Source: Eunapius fragilis
Lineage: Eukaryota; Porifera; Demospongiae; Spongillida; Spongillidae
Reading direction: 5' to 3'
Assembly: GCA_963681505.1 (NCBI GenBank)
Contig: OY811990.1
Coordinates: 1,792,435 to 1,856,434 of the forward strand
DNA: 64,000 nt
Under the pieces are notes generated by a model. It did no database searches. It was not told where the DNA came from and saw only the letters and a program-made list of their open reading frames with translations. Shown here piece by piece: positions 46,760 to 56,796 of this stretch. Position 1 is the first letter of the stretch; every line of letters begins with the position of its first letter. The translations under genes were made by a program, and so were the position numbers.

Positions 46760-47060
46760 GATTTGACCCCGATTACGAAGTCATTAAAAAACGCGGCCCG
46801 CTTCTAACAAGACTCCTGACAAGCGGATGACTTACCTTGTTGTCTTCATCGTACAAGAAGGCAACAACAAGCAGTTTCGTGTTTGTTTGATGTCACAAAA
46901 CCGCGTGGTTGTAGAAAACAAAACTATTTTCCAAACTCGTACCCAGTCCCACGTATTTCTTCTTCTTCTTGTTCTTGACCACGCATAACTCGTGGTAGGA
47001 ACACTTTTAAGAAATGAAAATCACACCAATGGCTTCATAATTCGTTGGCATTCTCGCTTC
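46760..47060 (+). repeat. Diverged copy of the U-repeat internal block
   Basis: Shares with U (for example 4953-5270) the order GATTTGACCCCGA, ACGCGGCCCG, AGCAGTTTCGT, ACCGCGTGGTTGT, CTCGTACCCAGTC, CGCATAACTC, GGAACA.TTTTAAG. Markedly diverged, so an older insertion. Confidence 0.65.
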
Positions 47061-47257
47061 TGTGGTCAAAACGTCTCGTGGCTACATGACATATATCGGT
47101 GGTTGTGTTAGCAAATCACGTATAGTTAAGCTTACTGCACTGACACGACTCGGATAGGTCATACGTCGCTCTTTATACGAAGTACTTGTACATGATGTAA
47201 TCAAATGTGTACGGTCTGGGCACTACACGTAGTGGTAATGAATTGTGGCATTATACG

Positions 47258-47379
47258 TGTGACAAAGACCAGCTTTAATCACCAGACTGCCTGTTAAGTA
47301 CACTTGCATTAGTATATATATGCACAATGAATACTACTGCGCATGTGCGTGCATGATGTCACAATGTCCGTACGCTACA
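47258..47379 (-). repeat. Gypsy 3' LTR
   Basis: On the plus strand it starts TGTGACAAAGACCAGC and ends CCGTACGCTACA (TG...CA). It is the 3' LTR because the genes read on the minus strand. Confidence 0.92.
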
Positions 47380-47382
47380 TTA

Positions 47383-47402
47383 CTCCCCCTCTCTCCTCTT
47401 TT
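47383..47402 (-). other. Polypurine tract
   Basis: Minus strand AAAAGAGGAGAGAGGGGGA lies directly inside the 3' LTR, the expected plus-strand primer site. Confidence 0.8.
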
Positions 47403-47415
47403 GAATGGTTCGACA

Positions 47416-47690
47416 TTACACATCATAAATATTCTGTCCCAATTTATCGGGCTTTCTGCGGTTTCGTGTCGATCTTCTTGGCACAACTGGTTCTTGTCCT
47501 TGTTCTGCAACAATTGGCTCCGCAATTTCTTCAGCAATTTCTTCTCCCGGTGCAGCCTGCTGTTGCTCGACCTCCCTGTCCTCTTGGACTACTACTTCCT
47601 GGGGCTCAACAGGAACAGGAACCTCCTCATGGTCCACCGGATCATTTCGACGCTGATCAGCTAGGTCTTTTCCCGGGAACAATGTCAATT
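47416..47690 (-). pseudogene. Pol C-terminal tail in a shifted frame
   Basis: Frame continuing DLADQRRNDPVDHEE and ending VPRRSTRNRRKPDKLG, a basic tail typical of Gypsy Pol ends. It overlaps the end of the main pol frame at the GGGAAAA run near 47670. A 1-nt indel there moved it out of frame, so the main frame stops early at 47657. Confidence 0.7.
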
Positions 47691-50389
47691 TCAACGTCAT
47701 CTTCCTGCTCGCCATTACTTGAACACTGAGGAGGCAGTACTTCTTGTTCTTCATCTCTCTTTGACGAATGCACGTAGGGTTTCAACCTGTCGAAGTGTAC
47801 GACACATTTCTTTCTGGGATGATCCCTATGTTGGATTTTAAGGAGTACTTTCCCTAGCACATCTATCACCTTATACGGGCCCTGCCAGTAGCGATGAAGC
47901 TTTGCCGACTTCCCTTTTGGCACAGCTGGACAATGGAGCCACACGTGATCACCAATTGCATACGATGATCCATTTGTTGTTCTGTCATATATAGCCTTCT
48001 GACGTTGCTGTTGTAACTGCAAACGGTTGCGAACAAGCTGATAAGCCTGCTCCATGCGAAACCGCATGTCCTGAGCGTACTTGTTCACCTGCATAGGGGA
48101 AGAAGGGAGACGAAACATTACATCAGCAGGAAGACGTCCTTCTCGTCCAAACATCAAATAGAAGGGCGTGCAGCCAGTAGATTCCTGCACACTAGTCCGG
48201 TATGCCATCATCACCATTGGAATATGCAAGTCCCAGTCACGTTCATTCTCTGAAGCAGCCATACTAAGGAGGTTCAACAATATACGGTTGAATCTCTCGA
48301 CCAAACCGTCTGATTGAGGGTGGTAAGGGGTAGTTCTCGTTTTGACTACTCCCAGTAGCTGGCACACTTCTTTTAGCAATGCAGATTCGAAATTTCTTCC
48401 TTGATCGGTGTGAAGAACGTCTGGCACACCAAACTGGCACACAAAACGCGACACAAATAGTTCAGCCACAGTCCCAGCTTCCATATTAGGCATAGGGTAC
48501 GCTTCAACCCATTTTGTAAAATAGTCCCCCACAACCAATACATACTTATTACCTCTGTCGGTTAGTGGGAGGGGGCCCAAGATGTCCATGGCAACTCGTT
48601 GTAGAGGACACCCGGTAAGGTCGCTCTGTAACGGGGCTCGTCTTTTTGTTGATGGAGATTTTCTAGACGCACACATCTCACAACTTTTGCACCAGTCTTC
48701 TACGTCCTTGCGTTGGCCTGGCCAGTAGAACCTAGATCGAATCTTTTCCAGTGTCTTTGTCATGCCAAGATGGCTACCACTTGGCGAGTCATGACATTCC
48801 TGTAAAATGGTTTTTACCAAAGCTTTCGGTAGCACAAACTGCAGATGCTTGTTAAGCCCTTTTCCAGGAACTTCTTCCCATTGCCTGTAGAGAACTCCCT
48901 CCTGAAGCATAAGGTGGCTACTCTGTGCCCACAAGGTTTGTACCCAGTAACTGCCATAACTGGGTAATTTGGAGGGAACATTTCCATTTACAAGCCATGT
49001 GGTCACTTGCATTAAATCGGGATCTGACTGCTGTTCCCGCTTTTGATCGATAAATGGTAGAACCGGTACCCAACTACTCATCGCTAGAAATGCCTCCGTA
49101 ACACTGTTAGTGACGTCATTGCTTTCATCTTTCTTTATCTCTGAAGGGGCCGCGATTGCCTCGGAATCTTGACGGCCACATTGCTTACAGGGCAGTCTTG
49201 ACAGTGCATCTGCGTTGCTGTGTTTCAGCCCAGGCCGATGTTGAATAGTGAAGTCATATTCCGCAAGAATTTCAAGCCACCGAGCAATCTGGCCCTGGGG
49301 ATCTTTGAAATTCTGCAGCCAACGGAGAGAATTATGGTCAGTTTGAATAATAAACCGCCGCCCCCAAAGGTACGGACGAAAACATTTCACTGCCCACACC
49401 AAAGCCAACATTTCCCGTCTTGTGGCACAGTATTGCTTTTCAGCTTTCGACAAAACCCTGCTAGCATACGCAATGACTTGCTCGTGCCCTTCATGTGCCA
49501 GGACGGCACCGATACCCTCCTGGCTGGCATCAGTATCCACGACAAATGTTTGGTCAAACTGTGGAAAGGACACAATGGGAGGCAGTAAAAACTTCCCCTT
49601 TAAACTGGTAAACGCTTCTTCGCACTGTTCTGTCCATTGCCAAGATTTCGTCTTCTCCGTCAATGCATGCAGGGGAGCTGCTATCTCGGCAAAGTTCTGG
49701 ATAAACTTTCTGTAATAGGAGGCAAATCCAAGAAACTGGCGCAACGTTTCGTGATTGTTGGGCACTGGCCAATTTTTAACACAACTCGTTTTCAGAGGAT
49801 TAATCTCAATGCCTTTTTCAGACACCACGTACCCCAGATATTGAACACTTTTGCGAAACAGTTGGCACTTACTAGGTTTTAATTTCAAGCCAGCTTCGTT
49901 TAACCTTCTGAGCACGTCTGCCAGGCGAGTAAAGTGTTCCTCCACTGTCTGGCTAAAGACGATTATATCGTCCAGGTAAACCAAGCAGGTACTCCAACTT
50001 AGACCAGCTAATACCAAGCCCATCAACCTTTGAAAGGTGCTAGGTGCATTGGTCAACCCAAAGGGCATCACACGGAACTGGTGGAGACCAAAAGGGGTAA
50101 CGAACGTGGTCTTCTCTTTATCAGAAGGATCCATCTCCACCTGCCAGTATCCGCTGGCCAAGTCAATTGTCGAGAACCATTTTGCTCCTGCAAGGGTATC
50201 TAATGCATCGTCAATTCTGGGTATGGGATGTACATCTTTTTTTGTTACATCATTGACACGACGATAATCGACGCAGAACCTGAACGAACCGTCTTTCATC
50301 TTCGCCAGAACTATGGGCGATGACCATGATCCATCAGCTGGTTCAATGATCCCTTGCTCTAACATCCCCTGGATCATTTTTTGGACCAT
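47657..50389 (-). CDS. pol: Gypsy Pol: reverse transcriptase, RNase H, integrase
   Basis: A 910-codon frame from an ATG at 50389 (MVQKMIQGM). That ATG is internal to the original polyprotein. Reverse transcriptase occupies about 1-200, with FSTIDLASGYWQVEM, LPFGLTNAPSTFQ-like MPFGLTNAPSTFQRLM and the catalytic YLDDI near 137. RNase H starts near 283 (VVDTDASQEGIGAVL). The integrase H2C2 finger is near 540-575 (HLGMTKT, CKSCEMC). The DDE core has D in MDILGP (about 600), D in HTDQGRNF (about 661) and E in GLVERFN (about 697). A GPY/F module (WQGPYKV) is near 837. All catalytic residues seen are intact. The frame is cut off from Gag-protease by the 61-bp duplication at 50359-50480. Confidence 0.93.
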   Translation of the reverse strand: MVQKMIQGMLEQGIIEPADGSWSSPIVLAKMKDGSFRFCVDYRRVNDVTKKDVHPIPRIDDALDTLAGAKWFSTIDLASGYWQVEMDPSDKEKTTFVTPFGLHQFRVMPFGLTNAPSTFQRLMGLVLAGLSWSTCLVYLDDIIVFSQTVEEHFTRLADVLRRLNEAGLKLKPSKCQLFRKSVQYLGYVVSEKGIEINPLKTSCVKNWPVPNNHETLRQFLGFASYYRKFIQNFAEIAAPLHALTEKTKSWQWTEQCEEAFTSLKGKFLLPPIVSFPQFDQTFVVDTDASQEGIGAVLAHEGHEQVIAYASRVLSKAEKQYCATRREMLALVWAVKCFRPYLWGRRFIIQTDHNSLRWLQNFKDPQGQIARWLEILAEYDFTIQHRPGLKHSNADALSRLPCKQCGRQDSEAIAAPSEIKKDESNDVTNSVTEAFLAMSSWVPVLPFIDQKREQQSDPDLMQVTTWLVNGNVPSKLPSYGSYWVQTLWAQSSHLMLQEGVLYRQWEEVPGKGLNKHLQFVLPKALVKTILQECHDSPSGSHLGMTKTLEKIRSRFYWPGQRKDVEDWCKSCEMCASRKSPSTKRRAPLQSDLTGCPLQRVAMDILGPLPLTDRGNKYVLVVGDYFTKWVEAYPMPNMEAGTVAELFVSRFVCQFGVPDVLHTDQGRNFESALLKEVCQLLGVVKTRTTPYHPQSDGLVERFNRILLNLLSMAASENERDWDLHIPMVMMAYRTSVQESTGCTPFYLMFGREGRLPADVMFRLPSSPMQVNKYAQDMRFRMEQAYQLVRNRLQLQQQRQKAIYDRTTNGSSYAIGDHVWLHCPAVPKGKSAKLHRYWQGPYKVIDVLGKVLLKIQHRDHPRKKCVVHFDRLKPYVHSSKRDEEQEVLPPQCSSNGEQEDDVEIDIVPGKRPS

Positions 50390-52217
50390 GTCTCGCTGAT
50401 GGAAAGGCAGCCTGCGAGCCTAACATCCCCTGGATCATTTTTTGGACCATGTCTCGCTGATGGAAAGGCAGCCTGCGAGCCTGTTGATGAATAGGCAAAG
50501 CATCCCCAGTATTAATCTTATGACGTAATACCCGTGTCCGTCCCAGGTCCCCATCCCCAACAGAAATGACATCAGCAAACTCTCGTAACAGACTCTTGAA
50601 TTTAGTGTTTTCTCCCACGGTTAGGCCCTGCACTTTACTAGCCATGTCATCAATTGTCTTACGGATAGCTTCCTCTGAACGCACTGTTGGTTTCTTATCC
50701 AATGATGGTTCTACCAGCCTCACCGTGTCCGCTTCCTGCAAAAATGACAGCTTACCAATCTTTTCCTGGCTGTAAAGGGTCATTGGGACAGGTGTTGTAT
50801 TTATCAACTGTATTGTCGTTTTCCCTCCGTAAGTTGGAGATACAGAGTGAGCAACCATAACACCTCCGTGGTCTTCAGCAAAGTCTGTTTTAGGTTCAAA
50901 CAGACCAACATGACCCGGAAAGTCTTCATCTGACGCCAGGTCTACAGGAAGCTGGACTTGATGATAAGCAGGAATAACAACTGTTTCCTTAACAAGAACA
51001 TGACAAGTACTAGCACAGTCTCCAGAAAACAATGGTACAGGTGTCACATGCCCCGCTATTGTTAGCGTTCTACGACCCAAGTCAATAACACAATTGTGTC
51101 GCTCCAAATAGTCTGTTCCCAACAGACATTCTTGTGTCATTTCTTTTACAACAAGAACACTGTGCACACCAACATGCTCTCCCACCTTTAACAAGACATC
51201 ACCTTGTCCACTCAGAACAAGACTTTCACCATTCACTGCCATCACTGGATACTTAGCTGGACTGAGCTGTTTCTGTCCCCTCACCGCAGCTTTCCAGACG
51301 TTCTCGTGAAGAAGGGTCACTGATGAACCTGTGTCAACTAACATGTGGGTGGTGTAGCCTTCTACAGCACCTTTTAGGGTAAGCGTACACGCAACCGCCG
51401 AGGTATGCCTCGCTGACCTATCTCCGTTTCCGTTGCCTGCTCGAAGCTGTGGACAATTTCGACGCACATGACCTGGTTTCTTGCAGTGCCAGCAATTCAC
51501 CCTTCTCGAGTTCTTTGTCTGGTGTTCCTGTTTGAGCAGGCTGTCTAACCGCTGCGTCAATGATGCCACCTGCGCAGCTAATTCCTGGTAGCTCCCACTG
51601 TTTCCACTTGCCGTTGCAGCGTTAATGCCCCTTGTAGTATCTTTTGAAGGAGTTCCGACCTGTTTTGCTGTCTGCAGCATGCGCTGGGCTGACTCTATCG
51701 ACTCCAATTGACACGCAAGCGTGACAGCACCGTCAAATGTGTTGGGCCTCTCCTGCATAAGTTTCAACTGGATGGACGAAGATATAACACCATTAATAAA
51801 CTGGTTACGAGCCATTTCGAGTCTTTCATTTGCTTTCCATGAAGGGAACGCTTTATCAGCTAACATACGTAACCTTCCAGCAAACTCGGTCAGGGATTCT
51901 GTACTCTTTTGCTGCGCTGCATGCAGCCGCCGCTGCCATTCCAATTCCACGCCAGCTGGTGAGAACTGTCTCTGCAGGCACGTCTTCACTGCTGTGTACT
52001 CAACTTTGTCAGCACAAAGCAAACCCATCTGACTTACGATTCGAAACGCATCGTCTTCCAGCAGTGAGACGAGTTCCTGGCCTTTCTTTTCATCGGGTAT
52101 CTCCGCTTCCTTCATGTACAGCTCTACTCTCTGAATCCACAGGGTGAAGTCTGTTCCAGACACAAATCTTGCCGGCGGCCTCACACTGAACCGAGCTGTT
52201 TTCTTCTCATCACCCAT
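50343..52217 (-). CDS. gag: Gypsy Gag-protease
   Basis: A 624-codon frame from ATG 52217 (MGDEKKTARFSVRPPA). Gag capsid-like region about 1-200 (TLWIQRVELYMKEAE), zinc knuckle CWHCKKPGHVRRNC near 243, aspartic protease with LVDTGSSVTLLH near 292. It then runs into the start of the reverse transcriptase region (INTGDALPIHQQARRLPFHQ) before ending out of frame in duplicated sequence. Particle structural protein and polyprotein-cleaving protease. Gag and Pol were evidently one continuous frame before the duplication. Confidence 0.92.
   Translation of the reverse strand: MGDEKKTARFSVRPPARFVSGTDFTLWIQRVELYMKEAEIPDEKKGQELVSLLEDDAFRIVSQMGLLCADKVEYTAVKTCLQRQFSPAGVELEWQRRLHAAQQKSTESLTEFAGRLRMLADKAFPSWKANERLEMARNQFINGVISSSIQLKLMQERPNTFDGAVTLACQLESIESAQRMLQTAKQVGTPSKDTTRGINAATASGNSGSYQELAAQVASLTQRLDSLLKQEHQTKNSRRVNCWHCKKPGHVRRNCPQLRAGNGNGDRSARHTSAVACTLTLKGAVEGYTTHMLVDTGSSVTLLHENVWKAAVRGQKQLSPAKYPVMAVNGESLVLSGQGDVLLKVGEHVGVHSVLVVKEMTQECLLGTDYLERHNCVIDLGRRTLTIAGHVTPVPLFSGDCASTCHVLVKETVVIPAYHQVQLPVDLASDEDFPGHVGLFEPKTDFAEDHGGVMVAHSVSPTYGGKTTIQLINTTPVPMTLYSQEKIGKLSFLQEADTVRLVEPSLDKKPTVRSEEAIRKTIDDMASKVQGLTVGENTKFKSLLREFADVISVGDGDLGRTRVLRHKINTGDALPIHQQARRLPFHQRDMVQKMIQGMLGSQAAFPSARHGPKNDPGDVRARDH
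50359..50480. repeat. 61-bp tandem duplication breaking gag-pol
   Basis: Two exact copies (50359-50419 and 50420-50480) starting CTAACATCCCCTGGATCATT. Because 61 is not a multiple of three, the duplication throws the downstream frame off and separates Gag-protease from Pol. Confidence 0.93.
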
Positions 52218-52236
52218 ATCCCACTTCTAACACCAA
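52214..52236 (-). other. Primer-binding-site region of the Gypsy element
   Basis: Minus strand TTGGTGTTAGAAGTGGGATA begins right after the 5' LTR, where the tRNA primer site is expected. I do not assign the tRNA. Confidence 0.55.
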
Positions 52237-52358
52237 TGTGACAAAGACCAGCTTTAATCATCAGACTGCCTGTTAAGTACACTTACATTAGTATATATAT
52301 GCACAATGAATACTACTGCGCATGTGCGTGCATGATGTCACAATGTCCGTACGCTACA
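52237..52358 (-). repeat. Gypsy 5' LTR
   Basis: 122 bp, TGTGAC...GCTACA on the plus strand, near-identical to the other LTR (differences in ATCATCAG against ATCACCAG and ACTTACATT against ACTTGCATT). Confidence 0.92.
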
Positions 52359-52483
52359 TACGGTTTTGCACATTGGGCACTACATGTATTAAATAACGTG
52401 CACGTGCGTACATAATCATTCTTGTGTTTCCATTGTTGTAGGTTCGACGCTCTTTGTAGCTTAGTGAAGTTGTTTTTCTCAAA

Positions 52484-52600
52484 ATGCTTTCGCGTCAGGA
52501 AAAGAAGAAAGCCAAACGACGAGCAAAGTACCTCAAAACTCAAGACGACGTATTAGATTCAGCCGGAAAGGAACGTTATTTAGCACATTTCTATATGTAG
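52484..52600 (+). pseudogene. Short basic ORF cut by a MITE
   Basis: A 38-codon frame from ATG (MLSRQEKKKAKRRAKYLKTQ) ends at TAG inside the right-arm MITE copy that starts near 52577. The basic Lys/Arg-rich start resembles N-termini of repetitive invertebrate ORFs, but I cannot name it. Probably the 5' end of an older coding sequence truncated by insertion. Confidence 0.35.
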
Positions 52601-52757
52601 GATATAGTATGTTGTTCGTGTGCTAAGTATAGGACTATTCCATTTTCCCTTATTATTGGACCCTTGTTTCCTTCCTTTTTACACCACCATTGCCTTCAAA
52701 TCCTATATGCGACCAACTGACTTTCTCATAGAGAATGTTTTTTGTTAACTTGTATCA
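52577..52757. mobile_element. Foldback MITE half, ACAAGTAAA family
   Basis: Contains TTAGCACATTTCTA, TAGGACTATTCCATTTTCCC, CCTTGTTTCCTTCC and CATAGAGAATGTTTTTTGTT in the right-arm order; the left arm is missing. Confidence 0.7.
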
Positions 52758-52758
52758 G

Positions 52759-53000
52759 TACAAGTAAAGAAAAACATTCTCTAACGAAAAAGTTTGTGGG
52801 ATATAGGAATTGGAGGCAAAGATGTTGTAAAAAGGAAGGGAACAAGGGTTTGGGGGGAAAAAAATGAGACAAAAATCCTATATTTAGCACTTCTTTTGGT
52901 TCTGTTACATTACATGTGCTAAATATAGGATTTTTGTTCATTTTTCTATTTTCCTATATCCCACAAACTTTGTCGTTAGAGAATTTTTTCTTTACTTGTA
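52759..53000. mobile_element. Foldback MITE, diverged full copy
   Basis: Starts TACAAGTAAAGAAAAACATT, ends TTCTTTACTTGTA, with TATATTTAGCAC and GTGCTAAATATA facing each other at the centre. Related to, but clearly diverged from, the copies in U. Confidence 0.8.
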
Positions 53001-53017
53001 TATATATGTATATATAT

Positions 53018-55065
53018 GGGACAGTTCACGCGAAACTGGCGTATCACGATTAAATATATAAAGTTATTATAATATGATTCACTTTGAAATCGCTACATCT
53101 TCCGAACAGTAAATGCTATTGACTTCCTATTTTCAATACTTCATACTACATCATTTCTCTCAGGTAAAATAAAATTTGGGCTCTTGCATTACCTTCGTAC
53201 CAGTGTTGCAACGTCCGATACCCCTTGGGGTTCAAACCGGCCATATCTTTCGGCAGGACATCTTCAAATTCGGTTTATACTTAGTGGGGTCCTGTACCTA
53301 TCGATTTGTCCTGTTCGTTAATTTTTACTTGATCCGTTACGGAGATACAGCTGTGCAAAGTAATTGCACATTTCTCGTTCATTTCGCGCCATCAACCTGG
53401 TTCCCGCTACTCCGAGTACATGAATATACAATAACCTCCCGTGCCCATGCCACTACATGTACAACTGAAGTGCCAACGTTAATTTACGTTTTTACAAACG
53501 TCAGTGGTTCTCTTCTATAACGAACAAGATTCGTTAAGCGATCAAAATGCGTGGGATTCAGCTACCATCACCATACAAAACACGGTACGTACTACCATGC
53601 AGTACCGATACGCGCGCACAACAATATGTGTCCCTGTCGATTCGGTCATACGCTTTGGGTGCCACTCATTGCGTGGCCATTTATAGGCTCACAACCTATA
53701 ACAGTACGTCAGAGCCATGAGATATAGTACACGGTGTATCAGCTAGGCTATGGGAGAGGCGTGGTCGAGTTAAAGACACATGCAGCGCAGCTAGGCTGGA
53801 ACACATGTAACCCTTCCTTATTGTCGGGATTTGCGTTCTGCTGGCACATATATTTTAACGCCCACCTTTTTTCATTTCATCTGCATGGCTGGCACACACG
53901 CACCCATGAACCAACACATACACACGTCTCACGTCACACTTATACACACTCTTTCCACTATTCTTTCCCCCTTGCTGTACACCCTGTAAATTGTTATGTG
54001 CTACATGGATTCACTCATAAGCTTTGTCTATTTGAACTTTTTTTGGTTACAGTGCTTTCACTGGCTTACTATCCAACCCTCTTTCTCAACTATTTATATT
54101 CTGACTGATGTGTTTTTCACGTGTGTAACTGGATTGTGTGTTTTATACACAGTTGTATAAGAGCAAGGGGGCAAATGCCCCAACAATTTTTTCAGAGGAA
54201 GGCCCCCCTCCCAACCCCCCCCCCCCCCCCCAATTGGTTGTATGTACTGGATTAATGTGTTGTATGTACTGGACTATTTGTTCATGTCTCACAGTACCTG
54301 CCACATCATGATGTACCATGCCTCATGTCCCATATTCCATTGCATGCATCCATTTTTACACTCACACACTCATACGGACACAACACTCACAACAATCCCA
54401 TGCCAATCACTATATACGCTGAGGCTCTGAGTGTGTACTATTGAGAGGTTTAAAAAGACTTAGGACTTACTATTTATTACCTTCCTTTGTTATATAAAAT
54501 TTCCAGGGCCCTGATCTTTATCTTTAGGGATAAAGCAGGGAATGATATTCCTGCCCGGCTTATATACAAAACTAAAGTCCCTCTTACAGAGTGGTAGATC
54601 TACATGTAATAGATAAATAGCACAGATTCCTAGAAGGGGCCCATGTATAATGCTATACATACACACACACACTGACACACTCACACATGCACACACATAC
54701 ACATACACACAGACACAAACCAGTGCTACTTAGAATTAGTGGTTCTGGTGGGTATGACTGTCAGTTTGCTATGACCAGATGCAAAGCCACCCATGGAAGT
54801 CACCCATGGAATGTTGATTTACATGAGATGGTGGCAAATAGATAAGCTAATGCCTTTGTGTTTAGGACTCTGCCATTAATGAGACATATGGTCACATACC
54901 ACCTGAGGATCTGAGCATATTTTATGTATGTTTTTGGATCTGGGGCAGTGCCGCTTCCAAATATGTTACAGACCTGTGAGTTCCATAGGCTTTTGCATTT
55001 GGTCATATGTGTAGCAAACTTGACAGTCATCCTCACCAGAACCACTAATCCTAAGTAGCATTGGA
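53018..55065 (+). repeat. Large inverted repeat, left arm
   Basis: Starts with an F1 copy (53018-53600), continues through TAGGCTCACAACCTATA and the GGAGAGGCGTGGTCGAGTTA block, and ends at AATCCTAAGTAGCATTGG. Its reverse complement is 56797-59824. Holds 60-120-codon frames without recognisable domains and a short C run near 54216. No gene that I can support. Confidence 0.85.
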
Positions 55066-55073
55066 ATTTCCGT

Positions 55074-55124
<51 letters not shown>

Positions 55125-56796
55125 TGTGTGTAAGTGAGTGTGAGTGTTTATGTGTGTGTAGCATTGGAACCTTTCTTTCTTGGAGGATATGCAATTTATT
55201 TTTGTAATGTGTTGACAAGGATTGTACGGTACGTACTACCTGTACCGATACGCGCGCACAACATCATGTAGAAATCGCGTCCCTGTCGATTCGGTCATAC
55301 TCTTTGGGTGCCACTCATTGCGTTGCCATTTATAGGCTCACAACCTATAACATGCAGTACGTCAGAGCCATGATATATAGTGCACGGTGTATCAGCTAGG
55401 CTAGGGGAGAGGCGTGGTCGAGTTAAAGACACATGCAGCGCAGCTAGGCTGGAACACATGTAACCCTTCCTTATTGTTGGGATTTACGTTCTGCTGGCAC
55501 ATATATTTTAAATGCCCACCGTTTTTCATTACATCTGCACGGCTGGCACACACACACACCCATGAACCACACCCATGAACCACACCCATGAACATACACA
55601 TGTCTCATGTCATGACTATTCACACTCTTTCCACCATAAGACATTACCCTTTTCCTCTTGCTGTAAACCGTTATGTTGTGTGCTACATGGATTCACTCAT
55701 ATGCTTCGTCAATTTGAACTTTTTTTTCTATGTCTTTCAGTTACAGTGCTTTCACTGGCCTAATATACAACCATTTCCCAACTATTTTTGTTATGTTTAT
55801 ATTCAGATTCATTGTTTGGTCCTGCATGTGCAAATATTCCATTACCTTCTATTTCTTTAGTGGTCATAATTGTATCAGCACAAAATGGTAGTATGTCTTT
55901 TCAGACTCATGCCCTCCACTGTTCATATCCCATGGCCTCCTCTACATGGTCATGTCCAAAGGCCTCCATGTCACTGCTGTGGATGTATTTTTCACACATG
56001 TAACTGGACTGTGTGTTGCATGTATTGGACTGGTGTCAGTGGGGTAGGAAGCACGGGGGTCGTGGGGGCGAATGCCACAATATGTTTGTCATGAAAAAGC
56101 TTAGCAAGCTGTATCCGGACCTCCACCAGTGGACACTATGCTAGCCCCTTTATGTTGGTTATGTTGGGACACCAATTTCACTACAAGGCCACCAATGGAT
56201 GCATGGTACTTGCTCCTCCACATCAGGGCTTCCATCTCCACCAGTAGACACCTCTTTCACATGGGATTTCCCACCCACTTCACAGCAGGTGCCCCTGCTC
56301 CTCCACATCAGGGCACCCCCTCTTCCATAGATGTCACACTTCTACATAGGGTTCTCCTTCCCCCTTTTTACCATTCCATCCAGGAGACACCCCCCCCCCC
56401 TCCTCCACACAGTATACCCCTGCTAAACTGTGTAACACCACTAATGGTCTTATTTCAAAATACTCTAAATTAGTTATGTTTTATCTCATGAAGAAAAAGA
56501 ACTGATGGAACAAGTAAGAAAAAAAAAAATTCTTTGCGAGAAAGTTGGTATATATGATTGAAAGGCAATAGCGGTGTAAAAAGGAAATATGTAATAGCCC
56601 TATATTTAGAACATTTGTAGGACATTATGTTGTTCAACTGTGTGCGTATTACATTTCCCCTTAGTAAACCCTTGTTTCCTTTCTTTTTGCCTTCCAATCC
56701 TATATGCCACCAACTTTCTCATAGAGAATGTCTTTATTAAAAACTTGTATGTAAGGCTTCCATCTCTAGGTGAGCAGATCTAGAAGTAGCTTGTCC
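55066..56796. repeat. Spacer of the large inverted repeat
   Basis: TG microsatellite at about 55074-55160; a diverged direct copy of 53580-54120 at about 55215-55760 (same GCTAGGCTGGAACACATGTA and CTACATGGATTCACTCATA words); then unassigned sequence to a MITE at 56507. No gene recognised. Confidence 0.7.
56507..56749. mobile_element. Foldback MITE, ACAAGTAAA family, decayed copy
   Basis: ACAAGTAAGAAAAAAA at the left and TCATAGAGAATGTCTTTATT...ACTTGT at the right, with the familiar CCTTGTTTCCTTTC word inside. Arms are diverged. Confidence 0.7.

Larger units (their letters stand above)
47258..52358 (-). mobile_element. Gypsy (Ty3-type) LTR retrotransposon
   Basis: A 5101-bp element between two 122-bp LTRs, flanked by TACG (47254-47257 and 52359-52362). 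It encodes Gag, protease, reverse transcriptase, RNase H and integrase in Ty3/Gypsy order. LTRs differ at about two positions, so insertion is fairly recent. Confidence 0.95.
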
